A DNA stretch of 64,000 nucleotides from JACRCT01 sp049841135. GTDB taxonomy: Bacteria > Myxococcota > Myxococcia > Myxococcales > UBA5297. Shown here in pieces: positions 42,987 to 51,400 of the stretch. The stretch covers positions 1,364,001 through 1,428,000 of the forward strand of contig JASGHK010000008.1 of assembly GCA_049841135.1 (NCBI GenBank), read 5' to 3'. Made by a program: the position numbers and the translations under genes. The notes below the pieces were generated by a model. That model did no database searches. It was given only the letters and a program-made list of their open reading frames with translations, and was not told the origin of the DNA. Within the stretch, counting starts at the first letter, position 1; every line of letters begins with the position of its first letter.

Positions 42987-43841
42987 TTAGAAGAAGATGC
43001 GCCGGCGCTCCTTGAGGCCGCGGTCGATCATCGCCTGGATGGTCCCGCGCACTTCCTTCACCTTGCGCTCGAGCTCGGCGTCCTCGTCGTTGGGGCTGCC
43101 GGAGAAGCGCAGCGGCTCGCCGAAGCGGATGTGGTAGCGCGACGGCAGGGGGATGGGCAGCACCGTCGGAGTGATGGGGAAGGCGGGGAAGCGCAGCAGC
43201 CTGGCCATCGGCTTGAGGTCGAAGAGCATCGGCGCCTGCTCCTCGCCACCCACCACTGAGATGGGGACGATGGGCGTGTCGGTCTCCAGCGCCAGGCGCA
43301 TGAAGCCCAGACCGAACTCGGAGAGCCGGTAGCGGTCGCGCCAGTGCTTGTTGATGCCCTTGGCGCCCTCGGGGAAGACGAGGATTGCCTCGTCGCTCTC
43401 GAGCAGGCGCCGGCAGTTCTCGGGGGTGCCCACCACCTGGCCCATGCGCGCCATGAAGACCGAGACGTACGGCAGGGTGGGCATCCACTTCTCGACCATG
43501 GAGCGGATGGGACGCGGCGGATCGGCCTCCATCAGCATCGCCGTGCCGATCATCGCGGCGTCGATGGGCAGCTGCCCGGAGTGGTTGGCGACGAGCAGCA
43601 CCCGGCCCTTGGGCACGTGCTCGGTGCCTCGGGCGTCGACGCGGAAGTAGTGCTTGTAGAGCCAGACGATGGGCCCCATGGCGGTGAGCGCGTAGTCCGC
43701 CGAGAAGCCGAACGGGTCGAGGCCGAACTCGTTCCCCTCCCCGCGCGAGGCGGCGATCTTCTCGGGCAGGTCCTTGGGGACCATGCGCAGGGTCCACGCC
43801 TTGAGCGCCTGCTTGAGCTTGTCGCTGGCGGACTCGAACAT
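42987..43841 (-). CDS. Lysophospholipid acyltransferase-like (LPLAT) protein
   Basis: A 284-residue acyltransferase of the LPLAT/MGAT-like group. The catalytic motif is NHSGQLPID (about 88-96) and the second motif FPEGAKGINKHWRDRY (about 155-170) has the EGAKG typical of this branch. PIVPISVVGGEEQAP follows. These enzymes transfer acyl groups from acyl-CoA or acyl-ACP to lysolipids or diacylglycerol. In myxobacteria some relatives take part in lipid body formation; that role here is inference. ATG 43841 is the first start preserving the usual N-terminus. It follows pepP by 74 bp. Confidence 0.82.
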   Translation of the reverse strand: MFESASDKLKQALKAWTLRMVPKDLPEKIAASRGEGNEFGLDPFGFSADYALTAMGPIVWLYKHYFRVDARGTEHVPKGRVLLVANHSGQLPIDAAMIGTAMLMEADPPRPIRSMVEKWMPTLPYVSVFMARMGQVVGTPENCRRLLESDEAILVFPEGAKGINKHWRDRYRLSEFGLGFMRLALETDTPIVPISVVGGEEQAPMLFDLKPMARLLRFPAFPITPTVLPIPLPSRYHIRFGEPLRFSGSPNDEDAELERKVKEVRGTIQAMIDRGLKERRRIFF

Positions 43842-43915
43842 GGGCTTGTTCCGGTCTGGGAGCCAGGGATGGAGAGCGCGTCGACCGGGCTCCCCATCCC
43901 GAGTTCGGCCCTCGC

Positions 43916-45364
43916 CTACTTCTTCCCCTTCTTCCATAGCTTCGCGATCCACGCCTCGACGTCCTTCGACTTGCGCGGGATGCCGGAGGAGAGGACCTCG
44001 CAGCCCTTCTTGGTGACGACCACGTCCTCCTCGATGCGCACGCCGATGCCGCGGAAGCGCTTGGGCACCGTCTCGTCGTCGAGCTGGAAGTAGAGGCCCG
44101 GCTCGATGGTGAGCGCGTGGCCGACCTCGAGCTTGCCCTCGCGGTAGCTGGTGGCGGCGCCGTCGTGAACGTCGATGCCCAGCATGTGCGAGACGTTGTG
44201 GAGCGTGTAGCGCTTGAAGAGCTGCTGCTCGCGGTCGAGCGCCTGCTCGGCCGGGACCTTCAAGATGCCCAGCTTCTCGAGGCCGTGCGCGATGACGTCC
44301 ATGGCCGCCCAGTGCGGGGCCATGAAGTCGGCGCCCGGCTTGACCGCGGCGATGGCCGCGTCCTGGGCGGCGGTGATGAGGTCGATGATCGCGCGCTGGT
44401 CCGGGGAGTACTTGCCGTTGACCGGGTAGGTGCGGGTGATGTCGCCGGCATAGAGCGTGTCGGTCTCGACGCCCGCGTCGACCAGGACCATGTCCCCCTT
44501 CTTCAGCTCGCCGTCGTTGCGCGTCCAGTGCAGCACGGTGGCGTGCGACCCGTTGGCGATGATGGTGCCGAAGGAGACGCCGGTGCCCTCGCGGCGCGCC
44601 TGGGCGTCGAACTCGACCTCCAGCTCGCGCTCGGTCTTGGCGGTCTTGAGCGCACGGAGCACGGCCTCGTGGGAGCGCTTGGTGGCCTCGACGGCCTTGC
44701 GCAGCTCGGCAACCTCGGCGGCATCCTTGATGAGCCGCATGTCGGCCAGCGTCTTGGCGAGGGTCGGGTCCTTGACCAGCGCGGGCAGCGCCCCGTCGAC
44801 CAGCGCCGACATGCCGTGAAGCACGCGCACCGGAGTGGTCCCCGCGGCCAGGCCCTGCAGGAAGCCGGGCAGCTCGGGCAGCCCCTTGGCCTCGTCGACG
44901 CCGTAGCGCGCGCGCGTGCCCTCGAGGCCCAGGCGGGCGCCGACCCAGAGCGCGCCGCGGGCGCGGTCGGTGAAGAACGCCGGCGTGCTGCGGTCGACCT
45001 CGGGCTCGGCGAAGAGGATCTCGGCGTGGCCGCCGCCCTCCTTGGGCATCAGCACCAGGACGCAGTCGGCCTCCTGGTTGCCGGTCAGGTAGTAGAAGTC
45101 CGAGCCCGGGCGGAACTTGTAGGCGGTGTCGTTGCTCTTGATCTTCTCGTGCCCGGTGGGGACGACGAGGATCTCGTTGGGGAACCTGGCGGAGAGCGCC
45201 TTGCGGCGCGCCGCGAAGGCCTTGAGGTTGGGGACCCTGGCCACCACCTTCTTCGCCGGCGCCTTCCAGCCGGACATCATGAAGTCGATCAGCGCCTTGG
45301 GCGGCTGCGTATCGTGGCTCGCCTTGGCAGGGACCTCGCTCGCCTTCTCGTCGTCGGCCTTCAT
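43916..45364 (-). CDS. pepP: Xaa-Pro aminopeptidase (aminopeptidase P)
   Basis: A 482-residue M24B peptidase. The N-terminal domain (about 35-180) has the YKFRPGSDFYYLTGNQEADC segment typical of PepP. The catalytic pita-bread domain carries all five metal ligands: Asp in VLVDAGVE, Asp in AGDITRTYP, His in HNVSHMLGIDVHD, Glu in LTIEPGLYF and Glu in VRIEEDVVVT. It removes N-terminal residues before proline using two Mn ions. An acidic/Lys N-terminal extension of about 25 residues and no signal peptide point to the cytoplasm. AGGAGG lies upstream of ATG 45364. Confidence 0.95.
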   Translation of the reverse strand: MKADDEKASEVPAKASHDTQPPKALIDFMMSGWKAPAKKVVARVPNLKAFAARRKALSARFPNEILVVPTGHEKIKSNDTAYKFRPGSDFYYLTGNQEADCVLVLMPKEGGGHAEILFAEPEVDRSTPAFFTDRARGALWVGARLGLEGTRARYGVDEAKGLPELPGFLQGLAAGTTPVRVLHGMSALVDGALPALVKDPTLAKTLADMRLIKDAAEVAELRKAVEATKRSHEAVLRALKTAKTERELEVEFDAQARREGTGVSFGTIIANGSHATVLHWTRNDGELKKGDMVLVDAGVETDTLYAGDITRTYPVNGKYSPDQRAIIDLITAAQDAAIAAVKPGADFMAPHWAAMDVIAHGLEKLGILKVPAEQALDREQQLFKRYTLHNVSHMLGIDVHDGAATSYREGKLEVGHALTIEPGLYFQLDDETVPKRFRGIGVRIEEDVVVTKKGCEVLSSGIPRKSKDVEAWIAKLWKKGKK

Positions 45365-45483
45365 GCATTCCCTCCTGGTGTCCTGACGAACTGCTGTTAA
45401 GGAAGGCGGAAGCCTAACGGATGCCCGGGCGCCGAGCGAGCGATCCCTCGCCAGGTCGGGCGGCGCTGCTCGGAGTGGACGAA

Positions 45484-45508
45484 GTCGACGGAGGGGAGTC
45501 CCGTCGAC
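45484..45508 (-). terminator. Candidate terminator after the RluA-type gene
   Basis: An 8-bp perfect stem, GTCGACGG/CCGTCGAC, with a 9-base loop, 21 bp beyond the stop at 45530. No T-run. Confidence 0.35.
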
Positions 45509-45529
45509 GGCCAGGAGGCTGCCCGGGTT

Positions 45530-46465
45530 CTACCCGCGCGCCTTTCGCAGCGCCTCGAGCACCGACTCCAGCTCCGGCGGCAGCGGCGCGTTGGCCTCCA
45601 CCCGCGAGCCCCCCTTGGGGTGCGGAAAGGCCAGCTTCGCGGCGTGCAGGAACTGCCGGTTCAACCCGGGCACCTGCGCCCCGCCGTACAGCGTGTCACC
45701 GGCCACGGGAGCGCCCACCGCCGACAGGTGAACGCGAATCTGGTGCATGACCCCGGTCGGGATCTCCGCCTCGACCAGCGCGAAGTCCCCCAGGCGCTCC
45801 ACCACCTTGTAGCGGGTCACGGCGGGCCGCGCCTTGAGCGCCTCGGCGTCCTCGGGCAGCGCGCAGGCCAGCATGCGCCGGGGGTTCTTGGGGTGGTGCG
45901 CGATGGGAATCTCGATCTCGCCGCCCTCGCCGGGCGCGCCGCCGACCAGCGCCAGGTAGCGCTTCTCGACGTCCCGGCCGCTGAAGGAGGCGCGCAGGGC
46001 CAGGTAGACCTCGCGAGAGCGCGCCGCGACCATCGCCCCCGAGGTCTCGACGTCCAGGCGGTGCGCCAGCCCACACTCGCGAGGGTCTTCGCTGGCCTGG
46101 CCGCACTCCGGGTAACGGGCGACGAGCGCGTTGGCCAACGTGCCCGACTCGCCCTCGTCCAGCGGGTGGGTGGGCATGCCCGCCGCCTTGTCGACCACCA
46201 GGAAGGCGGGATCCTCGACCAGCACCTTCAGCGGGAGCTCTGGCTGGGCCTTGGGCGGCTGCGTCTCGCCGGGGACGTCAGCGGTGATCTCGCTGCCGGC
46301 GACGACCTTGTCGCCCTTCCGGGCCCGGCGGCCATCGACGCGGACCTCGCCCGCCTCGAAGGCATCCATCAGCTTGCGGCGCGAGATGCCGAGCGCGTCG
46401 GCGAGGTAGCGGTCGAGCCGCGCCGAGGCGGCGACGTCGGCGGGGACTCGGTGGGCGATCTTCAT
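45530..46465 (-). CDS. RluA-family pseudouridine synthase
   Basis: A 311-residue enzyme. An N-terminal S4 RNA-binding domain (about 15-65: LDRYLADALGISRRKLMDAF, VRVDGRRARKGDKV) is followed by the catalytic domain with VVDKAAGMPTHP and CGLAHRLDVETSG, where the Asp of HRLD is catalytic; most relatives have HRLDKxTSG, so Val at the fifth position is slightly unusual. MHQIRVHLSAVGAPVAGDTL and FLHAAKLAFPHP complete the family pattern. It isomerises uridines in rRNA or tRNA, probably 23S rRNA (RluD/RluC type), but the site is not decided. The start at 46465 preserves the S4 domain. Confidence 0.92.
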   Translation of the reverse strand: MKIAHRVPADVAASARLDRYLADALGISRRKLMDAFEAGEVRVDGRRARKGDKVVAGSEITADVPGETQPPKAQPELPLKVLVEDPAFLVVDKAAGMPTHPLDEGESGTLANALVARYPECGQASEDPRECGLAHRLDVETSGAMVAARSREVYLALRASFSGRDVEKRYLALVGGAPGEGGEIEIPIAHHPKNPRRMLACALPEDAEALKARPAVTRYKVVERLGDFALVEAEIPTGVMHQIRVHLSAVGAPVAGDTLYGGAQVPGLNRQFLHAAKLAFPHPKGGSRVEANAPLPPELESVLEALRKARG

Positions 46466-46475
46466 GAGGAGAATG

Positions 46476-47069
46476 TCAGGGGCAGCCGAGTGGACCGCAG
46501 TTGGCGATCGAGCCGTCCCTGGGGAACAGCCACCACAGGCCACTGCCGTCCCAGACCACGCCGCCGTCCCAGTCCCAGCGCGGCGGGTTGCAGACGTCGA
46601 TGTAGCACTGCCAGATGTGGACATTGCCGCCGTCGTCGAAGCCCGGGGGCGCGATGACGTGGGCATCGAAGAGGCTGTAGAACCAGCCGGCGTCGACGTC
46701 GTACGGCCAGCCGCCGTCGCCGCAGTCGCCCAGCGGCGGATATTTCCCGTGCGCGGCGTCGCGGCCGCTCCGTCCGGCGTCCCTGCCTGCGTGGACGAAG
46801 CCCGCGTCGAACGGCAGCTTCGGGCCGGTGTCTCCTTGGGGGACGACGGTCGAGCCGGCGTCCTCGCCCAGAGTGCAGCACTCCATCGGCACGACCTCGG
46901 CGTCGCCGCGGACGAACTTGGAGCACTTGACCTCCCAGCTGCCCCGAACGCAGACGAGCTCTTCGTCGGCACATGGCTGGCCGGAGCTCTTGCCGCCGCA
47001 CGCGCCCGCGGCGACGGCCAAGACGGAGGTGAGGAGGGCGAAGCCGAGGATCGTCAATCGGTTGCGCAT
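46476..47069 (-). CDS. Asp/Gly/Trp-rich hypothetical lipoprotein
   Basis: A 197-residue protein with a lipoprotein signal (LAVAAGAC, Cys 24) and a GGKSSGQ start of the mature part. It holds ten Cys after the lipidated one and many Asp, Gly and Trp residues: VKCSKFVRGDAEVVPMECC, DCGDGGWPYDVDAGWFY, CNPPRWDWDGGVVWDGSG. The composition suits a disulfide-rich exported protein with many acidic loops, perhaps calcium binding. No domain recognised. It ends ten bases before the RluA-type gene on the same strand. Confidence 0.65.
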   Translation of the reverse strand: MRNRLTILGFALLTSVLAVAAGACGGKSSGQPCADEELVCVRGSWEVKCSKFVRGDAEVVPMECCTLGEDAGSTVVPQGDTGPKLPFDAGFVHAGRDAGRSGRDAAHGKYPPLGDCGDGGWPYDVDAGWFYSLFDAHVIAPPGFDDGGNVHIWQCYIDVCNPPRWDWDGGVVWDGSGLWWLFPRDGSIANCGPLGCP

Positions 47070-47297
47070 TCGAGTTCCCCGCTACGGAAAGGGCGCGGAC
47101 AAGCTACCACGCCCTTTGGCGGGCGGCGTAGCGAGTCCTTGGCCGAAGGCAGCCCTTCAAGAGCCGGTGACGGAGACCTCGACAGGGACCGGTCGCTCGC
47201 CGCCTGACGGGCATCCGACCGGGGCGCAGCTTGCTCCGCGCTACGGCGACCTCCAGGTTGTTGGACGAGAAGCGGCGTGGTGGAGCGGAGGTCGGCC

Positions 47298-47820
47298 ATG
47301 GGCATGGCGATCGCTTGGGTGGTCGCAGGCATCCTTCTGGGCGCGGGTGGGCCCACGCGGGTGGAGTTGCCCGAGGGCTGGTACCAGGTCGAGGACGGCT
47401 ACGGCGAGACCGAGGACAGCGAGATCGCCATCATCGTCGTCCAGGACGAGCAGGAAGCGCCGCAAGCGCCTCAGGCCGACGCGCCGCAACCCACCAGTCC
47501 GCCCGACACGTCCCTCGCCGACGAGGTCATTCGCTTCCAGATGCCCGACTGTGAGCTGGTCCGCGGCCGCTACCTCAAGCGGCTGCTCGAGCTCCACGGC
47601 GTGGACGTCTCCCTGTTCGATGCGCGGGCGCTGGCGGCCTGGACGCACGTCCGCCCGCCCCCGGCGGCCGCGGCTTGGGGCTTCAATGGAACTCTGGGCG
47701 ATCCGGCGATGGCATTGCTGTACGGCGAGCCGCCGATTCCACCCGGGCCTCTCTCCTTCGACCTCGAGCTTCCAGTGGTTGGCGCACGAGCTGCTGACCT
47801 GCCAGAGCGCCTCGCGCTAG
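47298..47820 (+). CDS. Exported hypothetical protein, one frameshift
   Basis: About 173 residues when an extra C near 47769 is removed (GAGCTTCC to GAGTTCC). Start ATG 47298 has CGGAGG six bases upstream. A short signal peptide (MGMAIAWVVAGILLGAGG) leads to ELPEGWYQVEDGYGETEDSE, an acidic/Gln/Pro linker and a region with QMPDCELVRGRYLKRLLELH and WGFNGTLGDPAMALLYGE. Corrected, it ends FQWLAHELLTCQSASR with a stop at 47818. Cys in PDCELV and LTCQSA could pair. Family unknown. The 228-bp gap upstream to 47069 is a divergent promoter region without an obvious -35/-10 pair. Confidence 0.55.
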
Positions 47821-48245
47821 CGGCTTCGGGGAGAGTCGGGGCGAGGCATCTCCGCGGAGACTCGACGGCGCTCCTTGCGCAGCGCCGCCAGCGCCTCCTC
47901 GGCGTTCTTGAACAGGTTGGGCTTCTCGCCGCGGCGGGTGCAGTCGTTGCGAACCATCACGCGCTCGGCGAGCGCCCCGCCGTGGTGCCAGGTCGAGAGC
48001 CCGAAGCGTTCACAGAGCTGGCGCTTGCGAGCGTTGAACTCGGCCACCTGCTCCGCCTCCACCGTCAGGTTCGTCAGGTCCCAGACGAGGTGGGCCTTCT
48101 GCTTGAGCGGGGCGCAGCGGGCCTCCACCGCCTTGCCGAAGACGTCGAGGTCCACGGCGCTGGCAATCCGGCCGCCGTCGGGCGTGAAGCCCAGGTGGAC
48201 CACGCGTTCGTCCGCGTCATACTGGCAGGTGAGCGACAGCCCCAT
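47817..48245 (-). CDS. Hypothetical STAS-like protein
   Basis: A 142-residue soluble protein. The order VVHLGFTPDGG, SAVDLDVFGKAVEARCAPLK, AHLVWDLTNLTVEAEQVAEF and RFGLSTWHHGG gives alternating strands and helices like SpoIIAA/STAS domains, with LVWDLTNLTV in the place of the central strand that ends near the phosphorylatable Ser; here that position is Thr or Asn. The last 40 residues are Arg-rich. The match is by pattern only. It overlaps the stop of the gene at 47298 by four bases. Confidence 0.55.
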   Translation of the reverse strand: MGLSLTCQYDADERVVHLGFTPDGGRIASAVDLDVFGKAVEARCAPLKQKAHLVWDLTNLTVEAEQVAEFNARKRQLCERFGLSTWHHGGALAERVMVRNDCTRRGEKPNLFKNAEEALAALRKERRRVSAEMPRPDSPRSR

Positions 48246-48351
48246 GAGGGTTGGGCTTGTACCACGGCACGGCCAGGCCGTTGAAGCCCGCGGCGGCACA
48301 CCCGGGCTGCCGACAGGCGGCCGACAGCCTTGATTTCGCACGGAAAGCTCG

Positions 48352-48379
48352 TTGTACGCCCTCGCCCGGATGCTAGGAT
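48352..48379 (+). promoter_or_regulatory. Candidate promoter of the giant repeat gene
   Basis: TTGTAC, a 16-bp spacer and TAGGAT, 41 bp before ATG 48421, which has its own AAGAAGG site. The TAGGAT -10 is the same as upstream of 18564. Confidence 0.4.
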
Positions 48380-48420
48380 GTCGGGTCGCGCAAGACCCCA
48401 GCGCCCAAGGTGAAGAAGGC

Positions 48421-51400
48421 ATGGCCGACACCCTCAAAGATGCGATGCGGGAGTTCCGCTTCCTCGACGACAAACGGCTCAACGGGTCGCTTTCGTCAGC
48501 GGAAGAAGCTCGTTGGCGCTACCTGCGGACGATGGTGGGCGCCAGCAGCAGCTCGCTGATCGCTCCGGCCTCGGCGCCGGTCTCCCTGCAGCCAGCCGTG
48601 CCGGCAGCCCCGATGGAGGACCCCAACGCGTGGATGAGTGATGCGCCGCAGCCGGTCTCCGGCTTCGACCATCAGGCCCAACCGCACTGGGGCCCCGACG
48701 GCACCTACTACCCGCCCGGCTTCGACATGCAGACCGGTCGGTGGATCGACGCGGCCTACGAGCAGGCCTATGCCGGCGGTTACGTGTGGGACGCCGCGGC
48801 GCAGAATTGGGCGTCGCTTTATCCCGCGCAGCCGGAGCCGCAGCCCCAACCCCAGCAGCAGCCCGCACCGCAGGCCTTTGGCTCGCCGCAGGCGCAGGCC
48901 GAGCCTTTCTCGCAGCTGCCGTCGAGCGCCCCACCGCAGACCTCCTCGACGCCTTGGCAGATGCAGGTGAACGCCCCCGGGGCGCCACCTCTTCTCGACG
49001 ACGGCGACGTAGCGGGTGCCCTGGGTTCGCTGGAAGCGGTGGATCCACCTGCAGCGCCGCCATCGGCCCGGGCCCCCATCGTCCCAGCTTGGTCCGCCGC
49101 AGCGTCGGCTCCTGCCTCCCCGCCGGTCGCGCAGCCGGCAGCGGCCGAACCGCTGCTCATCGCCACCGACTCCGCGATCGAGACCATCCCGGATCAGGAG
49201 CCGCTCCAGGCCAAGCTTGCCGAGCCGGTGCTCATCGCGACCGACTCCGCGATCGAGACCATTCCCGAGGTCGAACTGGCGGCTCACCCCGCGCCAAGCG
49301 CACCAGCGCCCCTGCTGATCGCGACCGATTCCGCGATCGAGGTGATCCCGGACGATGAGGCAGGGAAGGCCGCGCCGGTGGACCAGCTGGAGTACGTCCT
49401 CCCGACGGCGACCGCGCCTGCTCCACTCACTGCTTTTCCTGCGCCGGTCGCGGTAGTTCCCGCACCGCAGCCTGTCGCCGTCACCGCTCCTCCTCCGATC
49501 GAAGTCGTTCCCGAGCCGCAGCCCGTCGCCGTGGCTGCTCCTGCGCCGATCGAAGTCGTTCCCGAGCCGCAGCCCGTCGCCGTGGCTGCTCCTGCGCCGG
49601 TCGAAGTCGTTCCCGAGCCGCAGCCAGTCGCCGTAGCTTCTCCTGTGCCAGTCGAAGTCGTTCCCGAGCCGCAGCCCGTCGCCGTAGCTGCTCCTGTGCC
49701 AGTCGAAGTCGTTCCCGAGCCGCAGCCTCTCGCCGTCGCCACTCCTGCGCCGGTCGAAGTCGTTCCCGAGCCGCAGCCTGTCGCCGTCGCCGCTCCTGCG
49801 CCGATCGAAGTCGTTCCCGAGCCGCAGCCAGTCGCCGTCGCCGCCCCTGCGCCGGTCGAAGTCGTTCCCGAGCCGCAGCCAGTCGCCGTCGCCGCTCCTG
49901 CGCCGGTCGAAGTCGTTCCCGAGCCGCAGCCAGTCGCCGTCGCCGCTCCTGCGCCGATCGAAGTCGTTCCCGAGCCGCTGCCAGTCGCCGTCGCCGCTCC
50001 TGCGCCGATCGAAGTCGTTCCCGAGCCGCTGCCTGTCGCCGTCGCCGCTCCTGCGCCGATCGAAGTCGTTCCCGAGCCGCTGCCTGTCGCCGTGGCCGCT
50101 CCTGCGCCGGTCGAAGTCGTTCCCGAGCCGCTGCCTGTCGCCGTGGCCGCTCCTGCGCCGGTCGAAGTCGTTCCCGAGCCGCTGCCTGTCGCCGTGGCTG
50201 CTCCTGCGCCGGTCGAAGTCGTTCCCGAGCCGCAGCCTGTCGCCGTGGCCGTCCCTGCGCCGGTCGAAGTCGTTCCCGAGCCGCAGCCTGTCGCCGTGGC
50301 CGCCCCTGCGCCGGTCGAAGTCGTTCCCGAGCCGCAGCCAGTCGCCGTCGCCGCTCCTGCGCCGGTCGAAGTCGTTCCCGAGTCGCAGCCTGCTGCCGTC
50401 GCTGCCCCTGCTCCGGTCGAAGTCGTTCCTGAGGCGCACCTTGCCGCCCTCGCTGCTCCTGCTCCGGTCGAGGTCGTTCCCGAGCCGCAGCCTGTCGCCG
50501 TGGCTGCTCCTGCGCCGGTCGAAGTCGTTCCTGAGGCGCAGCCTGTCGCCGTGGCTGCTCCTGCGCCGGTCGAAGTCGTTCCCGAGCCACTGCCTGTGGC
50601 CGTCGTTGCTCCTGCGCCGGTCGAAGTCGCTCCGGAGGCGCAGCCTGCCGCCGTCGCTGCTCCTGCTCTGGTCGAAGTCGTTCCCGAGCCGCTGCCTGTC
50701 GCCGTCGCTGCCCCTGCGCCGGTCGGAGTCGTTCCCGAGCCGCTGCCTGTCGCCGTCGCTTCTCCTGCGCCGGTCGAAGTCGTTCCCGAGCCGCTGCCTG
50801 TCGCTGTCGCTGCTCCTGCTCCGGTCGAAGTCGCTCCCGAGCCGCTGCCTGTGGCCGTCGTTGCTCCTGCGCCGCTCGCGGTTTCTCAGCAAGAACCTGA
50901 CGCGGTCCCCGATCTGATTGAAGTCGTCCCGGAGCCTCAGGCGGTCGCCGATGCTCCCGACCTGCTCGAGGTCGTTCCCGAGCCTCAGGTCGTCGCTTCT
51001 GTTCCAGCCCCAGCGGAGGTCGTACCCCCTCCTGCTCTGGCCATTCCCGAACCCGCGGCTACAGCCGAAGCACTCTCCACCGACTGGTCGGTTCCTGGCG
51101 AGGGGCCAGTCACCGTCCAGCCGATCCCCGAGCCTCTTCCCGTCGTCGAGGCGATCGCCGAGCCCGAGCCCGTTGCTGCTCCTGCCCCCGAGCTCCAGCC
51201 CGCCTTCCCGAGTGCCGACTCGGTGCAGGCTCCACCGACTGCCGTTCCAGAGGTTCCTCAGGACTGGCAGGCGATCCCGCCTGCCCCCGAGGCCCCTCCT
51301 CCCGCAGCCGGCTGGCAGGAGCTCCCCCCGCCGCCCGATGCTGCTCCTGCTGCGGTCCCCTCGACGCCCGAGCCCCAGGTTTGGTCCGCGGAGGGCATCG

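Noticed and set aside
47817..48482. A longer version of the STAS-like gene starting at 48482
   Set aside because: The extra 79 codons overlap the promoter and start of the giant repeat gene and are Arg/Pro/Ser-rich. ATG 48245 gives a compact protein.
49498..50874. A possible CRISPR array
   Set aside because: The 51-bp units are contiguous, all in one reading frame, with no unique spacers and no cas genes nearby.
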